From Papiliotrema nemorosa (taxonomy: Eukaryota > Basidiomycota > Tremellomycetes > Tremellales > Rhynchogastremaceae): 64,000 nt of DNA. The notes below the pieces were generated by a model. It saw only the letters and a program-made list of their open reading frames with translations, ran no database searches and was not told the DNA's origin. Shown one piece after another: positions 9,341-19,878 of this stretch. The translations under genes were made by a program, and so were the position numbers. Within the stretch, counting starts at the first letter, position 1; the number at the start of each line of letters is the position of its first letter. Location: positions 248,001 through 312,000 of the forward strand of contig JASKOT010000018.1 of assembly GCA_032158125.1 (NCBI GenBank), read 5' to 3'.

Positions 9341-11974
9341 ATGGCGTACAATCCGCTCGAACTTGGGAAACCACTCGATGAGAATGTTCAATCGACCAGC
9401 GTCCCATCTCAAACTTCAAACTCGTCTGTGACGGACAACACTACACCTTCCCACCCTCAGCCTGAGTCCCACGATGGTTCCGCCCCACCTAGGTTGGCTC
9501 ACACTAGAACGGCACCTACCACTATCCCCATTGCACCCGTAGCACACCAGGTGGACGGTACTCATCCCCCCGGTTCACACGCAAACAACCACGAATCGCT
9601 CACCGAGAGCGAAGGCTCTCCTACTCCCACTCTTCACACCGAAGCGCCCGCGACTGCTGGAGGACTCCACGGTCAGCCGATGCCTGGGAGCAAGGCTGCC
9701 AACGGGGATCTAGATGAGAAAGACCACCAAGCTGCCGGTGCGGGGGGGAAGACTGGTCCTGAGATTGCAGCTCTGGCAAGGAAAGAATTAGGCATTGATA
9801 CGACTTCCCATGAAAACGACACGTTTGACGAAAAGGCCGCATACAAGGGCCCACCTTCGCCTTCAGCGACGAAAAATCCCCAGAGGATCGATAGGACAGC
9901 ATCGGGTACGGCGATCCCTCGAGGAACGCACGCGACGGGTGAGGCAGTACAGGGTTTGGGAATGGTTCCGATCACGAGAAAGACATCGCAGCCTCCCGGA
10001 GTGGGTATTTTCGGAGGTGTAGCTCCGTCTGGGATTGATGCCGAGGAAGGTTTGGCCCCTGTACGGAGTCATGAAGAGGAAGAAGAACGGGAGATCTTGC
10101 GGAAAGCCAAGGGACCTGATCCGTTTGCGGTCAAGTTTGAAGAAGGAGAAAAGACCAATCCAAAGGTGTGTACCCTCGTGTCCGATCATCTGTTTCATTC
10201 ATTCTTTTCATGTGTCTATTTGCCTGAAAACACACTCATTCCCGGACCCTTACACTTTGTGTTCTCGCTCGTTCCTTGCTGATCCCTAGAACTGGTCTGT
10301 CGGCTATCGGTGGTATCTCACCGGAATCGCCGGTCTCCTCGTGCTCAACTCGACATTCGCCTCGTCCTCACCTTCCGGCATTGTCCGTGAATTGATCGCC
10401 TATTTCGGTTTCTCACAAGAGGTCGCCATTCTCGCCATCTCCCTCTTTGTCGCTGGATACTGTATTGGTCCTCTCCTCTGGGGTCCCCTTTCAGAGGTAT
10501 ACGGACGACGACCATTGTTCATCGGTACTTTTATCGTCTACACCGGGTTCCAAGTCGGATGCGCCTTGTCGAAGAATGTTGCGTCCATCTTGATCTTCCG
10601 ATTCTTGGGAGGATGCTTTGCCGCGGCACCATTGACAAACTCGGGCGCGCTATTGGCGGATATCTGGGATGTGGACCATCGTGGACAAGCGATGAGTATT
10701 TTCTCTCTGGCACCTTTTGCAGGTCCTTCCATCGGACCTATCGTAGCGGGTTACATCTCTGTCACCGGCACCGTAAGTATTCTACTGCAATGAGAGCGAT
10801 AATGCCGCTGATATACCTAGGATTGGCGATGGGTCTTTTGGATCTTGACGATCTTTGCTGGAGTGTGCTTGGCAATCATCGTCGTTACGGTCCCCGAAAC
10901 GTACACCCCTATCTTACTGGTGAAAAAGGCAAAGAAGATGAGAAAGGAAACCGGAGACGAGCGATACTACGCCCCTCGTATGTTCACATCCCTCTATACT
11001 TTCTGTGCCGTGACTTGATGCTGATTTTTCAGTCGAAAAAGCAAGCACCTCTTTCAAGGATAGACTCAACACCATCCTCTTCAAACCCTTCATCATGCTC
11101 GCCCTTGAACCCATGTTGATGGCCGTCACTCTTTACATGTCTTTTGTGTACGGTGTCGTCTACCTCCTTTTCGAAGCCTACCCATTCGTTTTCGAGCAGA
11201 ATCACGGGTTCAATGCTGGAGAAAACGGTCTGGCCTTCCTTGGATTTTTCTCCGGTGGCGCGCTGGCGGTGGTGTTTTTCATGACCATCATCGAGCCACG
11301 ATACCTCCGTCATGTCAAGAAAGTCGCACCCGACATGCCTAAACCTGAAAAACGATTGGAATTGTGTATCGTCTCGGGATGGTGTTTGGTCATTGCGATG
11401 TTTTGGTTTGGATGGACGTCGTATTCGTCTATCCACTGGATCAGCCCTGTCCTCGCTGGTGGACTCATCGGAGTAGGAGTATTAGGTGAGTCTCACCTGC
11501 CTTTTCATCCCTACCCTTCACTCGTCTCAAGCTCTCCGAGACCAGACTCCACGCACAATCATTTTGCCACTCTACACCCCCCCCCCCCCCCCCCGTCCCC
11601 TCACTCCTCCCCTTCTCCCTTCGTTCCTCTTCCACATGCTGATGACCTCTACCAGGAATGTTCGTTTCCTGCTTCAACTATATAATAGATGTCTATCTGT
11701 GGGCTGCCGCCTCTGCTCTAGCAGGGACGACGGTCGTGCGATCTCTCTTTGGAGGTGAGTCGCCTTCTTTTCTTCCTTGACATGAAATAAGCTAAGATTT
11801 ACAGCGGCTTTCCCTCTTTTTGCCACCCAAATGTACGACAAACTAGGCACACAATGGGCAAGCAGTCTTCTGGGCTTCATCGCTTTGCTCTTGGCGCCTA
11901 TCCCCATCTTGTTGACCATCTACGGACCGGCGCTCAGGAAGAGGAGTAAATATTCCCCCAACAAGACCAACTAG
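9341..11974 (+). CDS. MFS drug/polyamine:H+ antiporter (DHA1 family)
   Basis: A plasma-membrane type exporter of the 12-TM DHA1 class (Tpo1/Flr1-like); the substrate cannot be read from sequence. The hydrophilic N-terminus of about 260 residues is rich in Pro, Ser, Thr and His and ends in NPKNWS, the usual entry to TM1. Motif A reads GPLSEVYGRRP after TM2. The TM4-5 signature (LADIWDVDHRGQAMSIF, then LAPFAGPSIGPIVAGY) is typical of this group. The second half starts around 11080 (KPFIMLALEPMLM) and TM12 ends near 11930, followed by a short basic tail. At least five introns occur. One, about 11486-11655, contains an uninterrupted run of 18 C. Each splice joins consecutive transporter segments, so the gene appears intact. 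Confidence 0.92.
11577..11594 (+). repeat. Homopolymer (C)18 inside an MFS-gene intron
   Basis: Eighteen consecutive C lie inside the intron that follows GGLIGVGVLG of the transporter. The tract sits in the pyrimidine-rich part of the intron, well before the 3' splice site (about 11655). Length polymorphism or assembly error is likely here. Confidence 0.9.
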
Positions 11975-12497
11975 GGGTCTCCTCCAAACGCCATGTAGCC
12001 TAATTATAATTCATCTGCGAGATTTGCTCTGATTGCCATGTCTCTATAGTGTTATAGCGAAGAAATCTGTCATGCATCCATGCTGATCTATGCGCCTCGA
12101 CCCACGGATGCTATGTGTGTTTCAGATTTTCTACCCCTTGTTGTTTTGTTTTGCCACCCAACCCATGTCGAATTCACTCTGCATCACTGATCATCGCTTC
12201 ATCCGATTCATTATTCATCAAGAGGTCACTCTGTGGCTGGCCGAGCGAGAGAGGGATTGGGAAGAGTCTCAGCAGACCCAATCACTGAGACGATACTGGA
12301 GGGCGCCTCGCGGTGGACCATCCCACCACCTACAGCCTACGAGGACTGCACCTCCACCTTTCCTCTCCCTATTCACTCTCTCTTCCCTGCTCGACGCCAC
12401 TGCTCGTGGTATTTGAATACATTCCCACCTCACCTCATTTTCCTTATATTCCTCAACAGGACTTGAAACTCATTGTTCCGCACCCACAATCCTAGCC
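11975..12497. other. Intergenic region, MFS transporter to RING-like gene
   Basis: This 523-bp tandem gap contains the transporter 3' end (AT-rich around 11998-12060) and a CT-rich leader before 12498. Open frames at 12090-12495 show no domain and are not supported as genes. Confidence 0.5.
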
Positions 12498-14362
12498 ATG
12501 TCTTCTCGTGACTCCTTTGCTTCCCCCACTCCACCACCTCGCGGCCGAATCCACCCAACTGGCCTCGCCCTTCCTCGACCTCCCGTATCGCACTCCTCTC
12601 CTATTGGCCTGATCGAGTCATCTTCTCCAGGTCCCAGTCGGGTAAATCGCAATCGCAATCCCGCAGAGCCGATCGATATGACCCTCGACGACAGCGACGA
12701 TGAGCCTATCGTGGTCTCGTCCCGAGTTGCGCCCGCTCGACGTACACAGGTCGAACCAGGCGCAGGCGCGGTTACAGGAACAGGAGCAGATACAACGGGG
12801 ATGTTTCATCGCAGGAGACAGGATAGATCTAGACCGAACGGAAGTTCCACTCAGCGCAGAGACAGGAGAGTAGGCAGTGAAGAAGCGCGAGAACACATTC
12901 AAGGTGAGTCAGCTTAATCGTCGTGGATGACTCTGCTTACTGCCGCTCTTCCCTTCACACACTCAACACTCGAACATCCAAATCAATGACGACTTTCACG
13001 TGTTCTCTCCTTGGTTCATCTTCCACTCTTCTACATCGCCATATCTTGTATCCATGTGCAGCGGCCGATCGAGCCCTAGCTAGAGCAGCAGAACGGGCAA
13101 GAGCCCTAGTAGATGACGATTTCGAAAACGGTGGAGACGCACATGCCAGGCGCAGGGACCGTGGACTTCAAGACTTGCCACGGCCAGCATTGGCAGAACG
13201 GCCGGAACGGCCAGCAATAGGCTTCGGAGGAGCAGTGCAGAGACGTGGTGATCAACAAGTTCGATATCTGCCTGCTCCGAGGAGAGAGCTTCCTCGACCT
13301 TCTCGCCAATATAGACGACTCGCGTTTGGTATCCACTCTGATGGTGACGATGACGATGATGATGATGATTACATCCCGCCTGATGAGCATGACATGGACG
13401 AAGGAAGGCACGAAGCCCTCGCTGCGGGTGTACAACGCCGAGCTGCTGCTGCGGCTCAACCGCAACCCCCTATACACCCGAACCGACGCGTAAATGTCCC
13501 AATGGACAACGCTGCAGCACCTCGACGAGGGCTCCCTTCGGCAATCCAAGAGCGACAAGATCGCCTCCGGGAGATGGATGGAATACTCTTCGGCGGGTAT
13601 GATGCAGAGGATTTGGAAGGTCGACCTCGAATAGAAGGTGTCGCTCCAATCAGGGGACTTGGTGGGGGATTTGGAGGTTTGTTTGGACGTCTCGGACGAA
13701 TGTTGCCTCGATTTCACGATGGTGAGGATTTCGCCGAGGCCATGGGATTACGATTCGATGTGGGCGGAGCGGCAGCTGGACCTGGACCTGGACGAAATGC
13801 CGAACAGGATCTGGAAACGAAATTGAGCCAGATACAATGTCCCAAATCGCCTGAACCGCTCAAAGGGTTCGAGGCATCTTTCGACCTGGAAGCTTCGGTA
13901 CCCATAGTGATCGACGCAGAAGATGATTCGCCTCCTAGAGAGGTGTACTTTGAATGTCCCATGTGTCTGGACCCCTTGCGTGTGTCTTCTGGATACAGGT
14001 CGGCCCAAGATCGAGTATGGGTTTTGCGGTGTGGACACATGATCGACCAGAAATGCCTGCATAAACTCGCTACGCCGACTACACCGGAACAGATCAAGAA
14101 TGTCATCAACTGGTCGGGCGATCTGGGATATTTACCCATTCTAGGAGGAGACGAGCCTCCCCCACCGGCAAAGAAGAAACGAAAGACTACGAAAAAGAGC
14201 AATGGACCGGTCATCCACGTGTGGAAGTGTCCCGTGGAGGGATGCGGGGTACTTCACACGAGTCAAAAGAAGGAACTGAATCCGGGCGAGGAGGATCTAG
14301 ATGGGGATGGAGCGAGGTGGGTGCAGACGGAGGACGGAGGAGCCATTGCGGCGTTCATGTAA
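12498..14362 (+). CDS. RING-like zinc-binding protein, putative E3 ubiquitin ligase
   Basis: Two exons are joined across an intron of about 157 nt (about 12905-13061; junction reads IQ-AADRA). The N-terminal 250 residues are disordered (Ser/Pro/Arg-rich, SUMO-like acidic patch DDSDDEP) and hold an eight-Asp run. A Gly/Arg-rich stretch GLGGGFGGLFGRLGRMLP precedes a C-terminal RING-like module. That module reads CPMCLDPLR, then CGHMIDQKCLHKL, an insert with a KKKRKTTKK nuclear-type basic patch, and WKCPVEGCGVLH. The Cys and His spacing fits a RING with a long loop between the second and third ligand pairs. E3 ligase activity is inferred from the fold. I do not recognise a named orthologue. The stop at 14362 follows GGAIAAFM directly. 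Confidence 0.75.
13341..13372 (+). repeat. GAT/GAC trinucleotide run encoding poly-Asp
   Basis: An imperfect GAT/GAC repeat inside the RING-like gene encodes eight consecutive Asp in a disordered region. It is a coding microsatellite and likely to vary in length between strains. Confidence 0.8.
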
Positions 14363-14696
14363 GTTACTTTGACGACCATTACGAGTATTGTATTCCATCT
14401 TCCCTTTGAGATTGACGATCTTCCCGACGATCATGTTCTCAGTGTATCGCGTACCCACCTGATGAATCCATGATGACCTGTATGCATGGCCTGGACAATG
14501 TATGCTGTAGGGTGACTCTATATATCCAAAGCGATGACGTCGTTCCTTCGGGTTGAAAAAGTGCACATGTCAACCCAGCTACTACTCACTGAACACTGGA
14601 CATTGGTCAAGACGTCTCGAGCATCTCTATCCCATTGGGAATCTCGAGCACGGGTCAAGAGGTCAAGAGACGAGCCCGCAGAACACGTTCACCAAA
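14363..14696. other. Intergenic region, RING-like gene to NADH dehydrogenase
   Basis: This 334-bp tandem gap carries presumably the 3' UTR of the RING-like gene and the promoter and leader of the dehydrogenase. The dehydrogenase frame stays open upstream to 14553, but the first ATG placed right before a mitochondrial-type presequence is at 14697. Confidence 0.5.
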
Positions 14697-17318
14697 ATGA
14701 TGCGTTCGCTGCGAGTGTCACCTATCGCGAGCCGACCATCTATCCTAGGAACAAGATCGACACTCTCACCCATCCGACAGCTGACCACATCGACCAAAAC
14801 CCCTCGATCTACTAGACAGTCCAGCTTCACCCCGTCTAGACTACCACAGCACTTGCCCACCGCTCATCCACTGGCGCTCGGTCAGTCTAGACGGTATTTT
14901 GCGGACAAATTCCGATCGCAATTACGTTCTTATGCGACGTTCGATTTCCCATCTTCCTCGTTTACCCATCGACATCCCGTCATCTCTGTCTGTGCTCGAC
15001 TCGTTCTTTCGTCAGTACTTGGAGTGACAGTCTTGATAGGGGTCATTCTGCTCCATGATGCGTTTACATATTCTGAACGACACGTCGACAGGGTCCCTGC
15101 GAACCCTCTGTCTCTGCACCCCAGGACTGGAGGAAAGAAGAATTTGCCGATAGTGGAGGTAAATCTGGATGAAGAAGAGGACGATGTGATGAGAGCGATG
15201 AAGGATAAGCCCAGATTGGTTATTATCGGTGGTGGATGGGGGGTAAGCTCCTTTGGACTCGACACGCTGGGAGCCGAGCTGATGATCAGGCTGTGGCTCT
15301 ATTGCAGAGTCTTCCGACTGAACAATACAATGTCACCCTGATTTCACCCCAGACCTACTTTGCCTTCACCCCATTACTCCCCTCTGCATGTGTTGGAACA
15401 GTAGAGGCGAGATCATTGGTTGAGCCATTGAGAAAGCTCATCGCAAGAGTGAGGGGTCATTATGTCATGGGATCAGCGGTAGATCTCGACATGGCAGAAC
15501 GACTCGTCGAAGTGGAAGTCCCGGGTGATCAGGGGGAAGGCACAAAACGAGCTTACGTTCCTTGTAAGCAGTATTTGTGGCTGGTGTCAGGTATTATGCT
15601 AACCGCTCAGACGATCGACTGGTCGTCGCGGTGGGAAGCACATCGAATGATCATGGTGTCAAAGGTCTGGAGCACTGTTTCCAACTCAAGACTGTTCCAG
15701 ATGCTCAAGCTATCAGGAGAAGAATCATGAGTGCGTAAACGTATTACCGCATCGAAGCAAGCTGATCATCTAGCGAATCTCGAACTTGCCTCGCTGCCGA
15801 CTACAAGTCCTGAAGACCGGAAACGACTCTTGTCTTTCGTCGTCTGTGGAGGTGGACCGACCGGTGTCGAGTTTGCAGCAGAATTGGCAGATATGATGGC
15901 TGAGGATGTCTTGAAATACGTCAGTATATGTTCACCTCGGCGCATTGACACCGCTAACATGATAGTACCCCAAGATCCTCGAGAGCGAAGTCTCCATCTC
16001 AGTCGTTCAGAGTCGAGACCATATTCTCAACACGTACTCTGAAAAAATCTCTCAGTACGCAGAAAAGCGATTCGCCCGAAACGATGTAGACATCATTGTC
16101 AATGCTCGGTAAGGCTCCTTCTTTCCCTGAAGATGTCAAGCTGATGGATGAAGAGTGCAAGAGGTGACACCCGAGAAGGTTATTTTGACCATCAAGGACT
16201 CCAAGGACAAGGAGGCCAAACCAAAGACGGTCGAGATTCCCTCTGGCTTCACCTTGTGGAGCACAGGTATCGGTCAGCAGCGCTCTTTTCTCATTTAGCA
16301 TTCAGCTGATGGCGGTAGCTATGCAGCCATTTACAAAGCGATTGGTCGACATTCTGCCTAACCAGTTCCACTCGAAGGCTGTACAGGTCGATGGGTTCTT
16401 GCGGGTAAAGGGAGCGCCAAAGGGTACCGTGTATGCTATCGGAGACGCTTCGACAGTGAGTAGTGCCCGTGAGAGCGAGCGAGGTGCTTTTCTGATAATA
16501 GATACATAGCGATATGCTTGCGCATCTGCTGGAGCTTTGGGACCAGTACGACACGGACAAGGACGATAACATGTGAGATCACCGTACAGATGATAGGTCT
16601 CTCTGCTTATGTCCAGCTCTTACGACGAATGGCAAAAAATGGCAACAGACATGAAGAAGAGATACCCACTCGCTTCGAAATACTTGGGCAAAGTCAGGAC
16701 AATCTTTGACGAATTTGATAAGGACAAGGATGACAAATTGAGCTTGAACGAGTGTGCGTCCATGTTCGAGTCGTTGAGCAAAAAAGTCACCTCTTTGCCT
16801 GCTGTAAGTCTGCACAAGCTAAAAGACGGGATCGCGCTGACTCGTCAGACCGCCCAAGTCGCATCGCAACAAGGAAAGTACCTTGGAAAGATGTTTGGTC
16901 GATTGGCCAAGCAGTCTGCTACACTCAAGGCGAATGATATCCCTCAACTAGACGACGAGGCGTACTGGGAGCCTTTCAACTACTTCCATCTGGGTTCTTT
17001 GGCTTATATCGGAAACTCGTACGTCTCGGTACACCTCTCGGATCCAGCTGATGGCGCCAGTGCTGTGTTCGACTATGACGGATTCTCACTAGCCGGAGGT
17101 CTGTTGGCCATGTACGCATGGCGATCGTGAGTACTCTCGGAAGTGTATGTGACGGCTTGCTGATGAGCCTAGTATCTACTGGTCGGAGCAAACGTCGATG
17201 AGGACTCGGGCATTGTTGATGATTGACTGGATTAAACGAGGTATCTTTGGACGAGACTTGTCCAAGGTAAGTTGCCACGGTGTGCTTAGGGTTCAGGTGG
17301 TTGACGCTGCAGTTCTAA
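14697..17318 (+). CDS. External alternative NADH:ubiquinone oxidoreductase with EF-hand insert
   Basis: A single-subunit type II NADH dehydrogenase of the mitochondrial inner membrane that feeds NADH electrons to ubiquinone without pumping protons. The N-terminal 65 residues are rich in Arg, Ser and Thr and poor in acidic residues, as in a mitochondrial presequence. A hydrophobic segment ([19 protein letters not shown]) follows. The FAD-binding Rossmann motif is [14 protein letters not shown], spliced across about 15243-15307. The NADH-binding motif is [17 protein letters not shown]. Between IGDAST and the C-terminal membrane-binding part lie two EF-hand-like loops ([12 protein letters not shown] and [12 protein letters not shown]). 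This arrangement matches the calcium-responsive NDE1 type of Neurospora and points to an enzyme facing the intermembrane space. About ten introns interrupt it. The last join gives GRDLSKF and a stop at 17316-17318. The start could be either of the adjacent ATGs at 14697 or 14700. Confidence 0.93.
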
Positions 17319-18034
17319 ACGGAGCACGATATATAGATAGCTGTTTGGGATGTCAAGTTGGGGAATGTAGAAGAGAGAAGCAAGAAGTAACGAATGGATG
17401 CAAACATACGCGAGAACCTCGCCTCGACGCTGTTTCTGTTACTATCGCCCTCCTCTTTGCCTCGGTATACAAGCACCACTTGGATCACAAGTCCTGTCTC
17501 GTCCTCGCGATTCCACAGGACCTCTATGACCTACTGCATATGGATCGGCTGGCTCGGTTCATAGCCCCGGACGGACGGATCACATGGAGCCGGCAGATCC
17601 AGATTTCCCCTTGATCCACTCTCTCGGAAGGGATCGAAAGCATGGCTCACCCCCAAAATACACACAGGACATGCTGACGGTGACTTGGAAACAAAACACA
17701 CCCTGGAGGTGCCTTTGATTGATACAGATGCTCACACTCATCCCCTGGCAGAACCCCCGTGATGGTGTTTCAAGGATCGGATTGCAAGATCACTCCCGCC
17801 TTCTTCTCCTTTCTTCTTCACTCGACCCTCTCTGCGGAAATGCCGCATGGTGCTCAGCACCTCACTGACGTCGATATCCAGATGGGCTACTGACTGCCTT
17901 TATCCTGTCGAGGAGAGTATCACATACATAACCCAAAGATTCTCATTCGGTCACTGTATCCCCTCGAATCTGACCACGTTCTTTACACTCGTCGCTCCTT
18001 TTCACCTTGTATCTGTTGATAGGCATCTCTGATC
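17319..18034. other. Intergenic region upstream of the DUF1996 gene
   Basis: The 716-bp tandem gap shows no supported gene. Plus-strand open frame continues from the dehydrogenase to 17614 but only as a read-through of its last intron. Pyrimidine-rich sequence around 17800-17830 and 17980-18010 suits a promoter and leader for the DUF1996 gene. Confidence 0.5.
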
Positions 18035-19878
18035 ATGCTGGACATGCTGACTTTTCTCGCTTGGATGGGCACGGCCGTCCTGGTGAAAGCGCAGTACCCC
18101 TACTTCTCCATGTGAGCCCGACCGTCCTCTGCGCACCAATTTCCCGCAAAATTGCTGATGAGATAGTGGTCATCACCCATTGATGCGAACTCGACTGGAT
18201 CCTATCATCAGTCCTGGAAAGGTCTCGGGCCATGTGCACAATGTCGCTGGGTCTAGCGCATTCACCGCGGATATGGACTTTACCTCGGCCAATGCTGCCG
18301 ATGTGAGTGGACTCAACGCACGGTCTATGGTGGGTAGTGTCCTGATGGACAGTGCACAACGTCACGAATCCAAGCGGATATGTCTGGGTGAGTCTGATTC
18401 AGGGCTGTATGTATGACTGTTGATGGCTTATCATACAGATACTGGGCACCGCAAATGTTCTAGTGAGCGAAGAACCAGGGCCTAGCGGGTCGAATGGCTA
18501 AAGCGACCGTAGTAAGTACAAGAATGGGACATACTTCCCGATCCAGGGTGATGGGCTGGTCATGTACTGGTGAGTGAACCTCCCTGTGTCGAGGTTGACA
18601 GATAGGAAGTTCCCCGAGATTGACGAGGAATACGCCGTGGTACCGGACGACTTTAGGATGTTGGGTGGGAATATCACTCGGGATTTCTACGACGAATCGA
18701 TCCCTTCCCACGCCGCTGTCTCGTTTGAATGTGTAGGCGACGGATTTGATAGTGAGCACATCTCTCTCTTCGTCTCCCCCCTATCATTGCCAGCGCCGGC
18801 GATTCTTCCTTGGCTAATCCTACCAGTCAAAACACCTTGGATCCTTAATGATCGTGAATGTCCTTGGATTCGACCTCAGATCTACTTTCCCTCGTGCTGG
18901 AACGGCAAAGATGCCTATCTCCCCAACAATGAACATGTCGCATACCCCTTGGATAGGTTTGAAGGTGGGGCATGTCCCGAGGGATTCGTGCACATTCCCA
19001 ACTTGTTCATGGAGGCCTATTACAAGGTCAAAGGTCGGTCTGCGTCTTTGATCATGTGAGCCTTGCGTGGTACTAACGCAGTCAGAGAACGTACCGGACT
19101 ATGTGTGGTATCCTGGCTGTCTCGTTCTGTGAGTTCATATTGACCTTATGTGTGTTCCACACTGTAACTCATGCCCAGGGCAAACGGAGACAACCATGGA
19201 TTCTCGTACCATTCCGACTGGCTCAACGGTTGGCCCAAAGGGATGTTGGTCGATGCGCACAGCCAATGTAATTTGAATGGTGCACCGGAAGGATGTTCCA
19301 TTTTTGAAGCTTCGAGAGACGTGGACAAGGCTTACGCCTGTACTTCAACTGGCGAAGTCATCAATGAGGTGTGACCGGTCATTCTTCCGTGACGACTTTG
19401 GTTGACTCGATAGCGGATCGGTCTCAGTGGGCCGCTGGATCGTTTACCCGGTAACAATCCAGAATTCAACTCATCAAGAGAGAGTCCAAACCACGAGAAG
19501 ACGGTCTCGACTACTTTCGTGGATACCGCTCAGATTGTCAACATACCCGCAGATAACAAGGGTTCATGCACCGCCGTCACCTGTACCGATTACGATGGAC
19601 CTTCCGGAGGGGCTGACCCGGTGGACGATGCTTCCGATGGCGATATGACGTCGGCATCCCCCTCTAGTGGACAGGGCATGCCCACTAGCTCGACGCGACA
19701 AGTCATGGGAATGCAATCGGCTTCATCGAGTAGTGCTGCGATCTCTAGCCTCGCAGCGAATAACATGCTGACCAATGGAGGAGGCGATGCGATGACCACG
19801 GTGACCAAGACGGTCACCAATCATACCTGCCCGACCAGGATGTCCAAGCGATCCAAACGGCGAATGTCGTCGCATTGA
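18035..19878 (+). CDS. Secreted DUF1996-domain protein
   Basis: A signal peptide (MLDMLTFLAWMGTAVLVKAQ) is followed by a full DUF1996 domain, a fungal extracellular domain of unknown activity. Visible landmarks in order are RLDPIISPGKVSGHVHNVAG, NAADCTTSRIQADMSGYWAPQMF, KYKNGTYFPIQGDGLVMYW, DRECPWIRPQIYFPSCWNG, PEGFVHIPNLFMEAYY and NGDNHGFSYHSDWLNGW. The gene has about nine short introns, two of them (about 18306-18352 and 18388-18440) inside the conserved CTTSRIQ-YWAPQ stretch, so simple open frames miss half the protein. After the domain comes a disordered Ser/Thr/Met tail of about 150 residues ending in a basic cluster (MSKRSKRRMSSH). Conserved His, Asp and Trp suggest a catalytic or ligand-binding site, but none is proven in this family. 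The role is inferred to be at the cell wall or outside the cell. Confidence 0.88.

Noticed and set aside
12923..13061. Upstream extension of the second RING-like open frame
   Set aside because: It is the intron between the two exons; the join at 12904/13062 keeps frame and gives IQ-AADRA.
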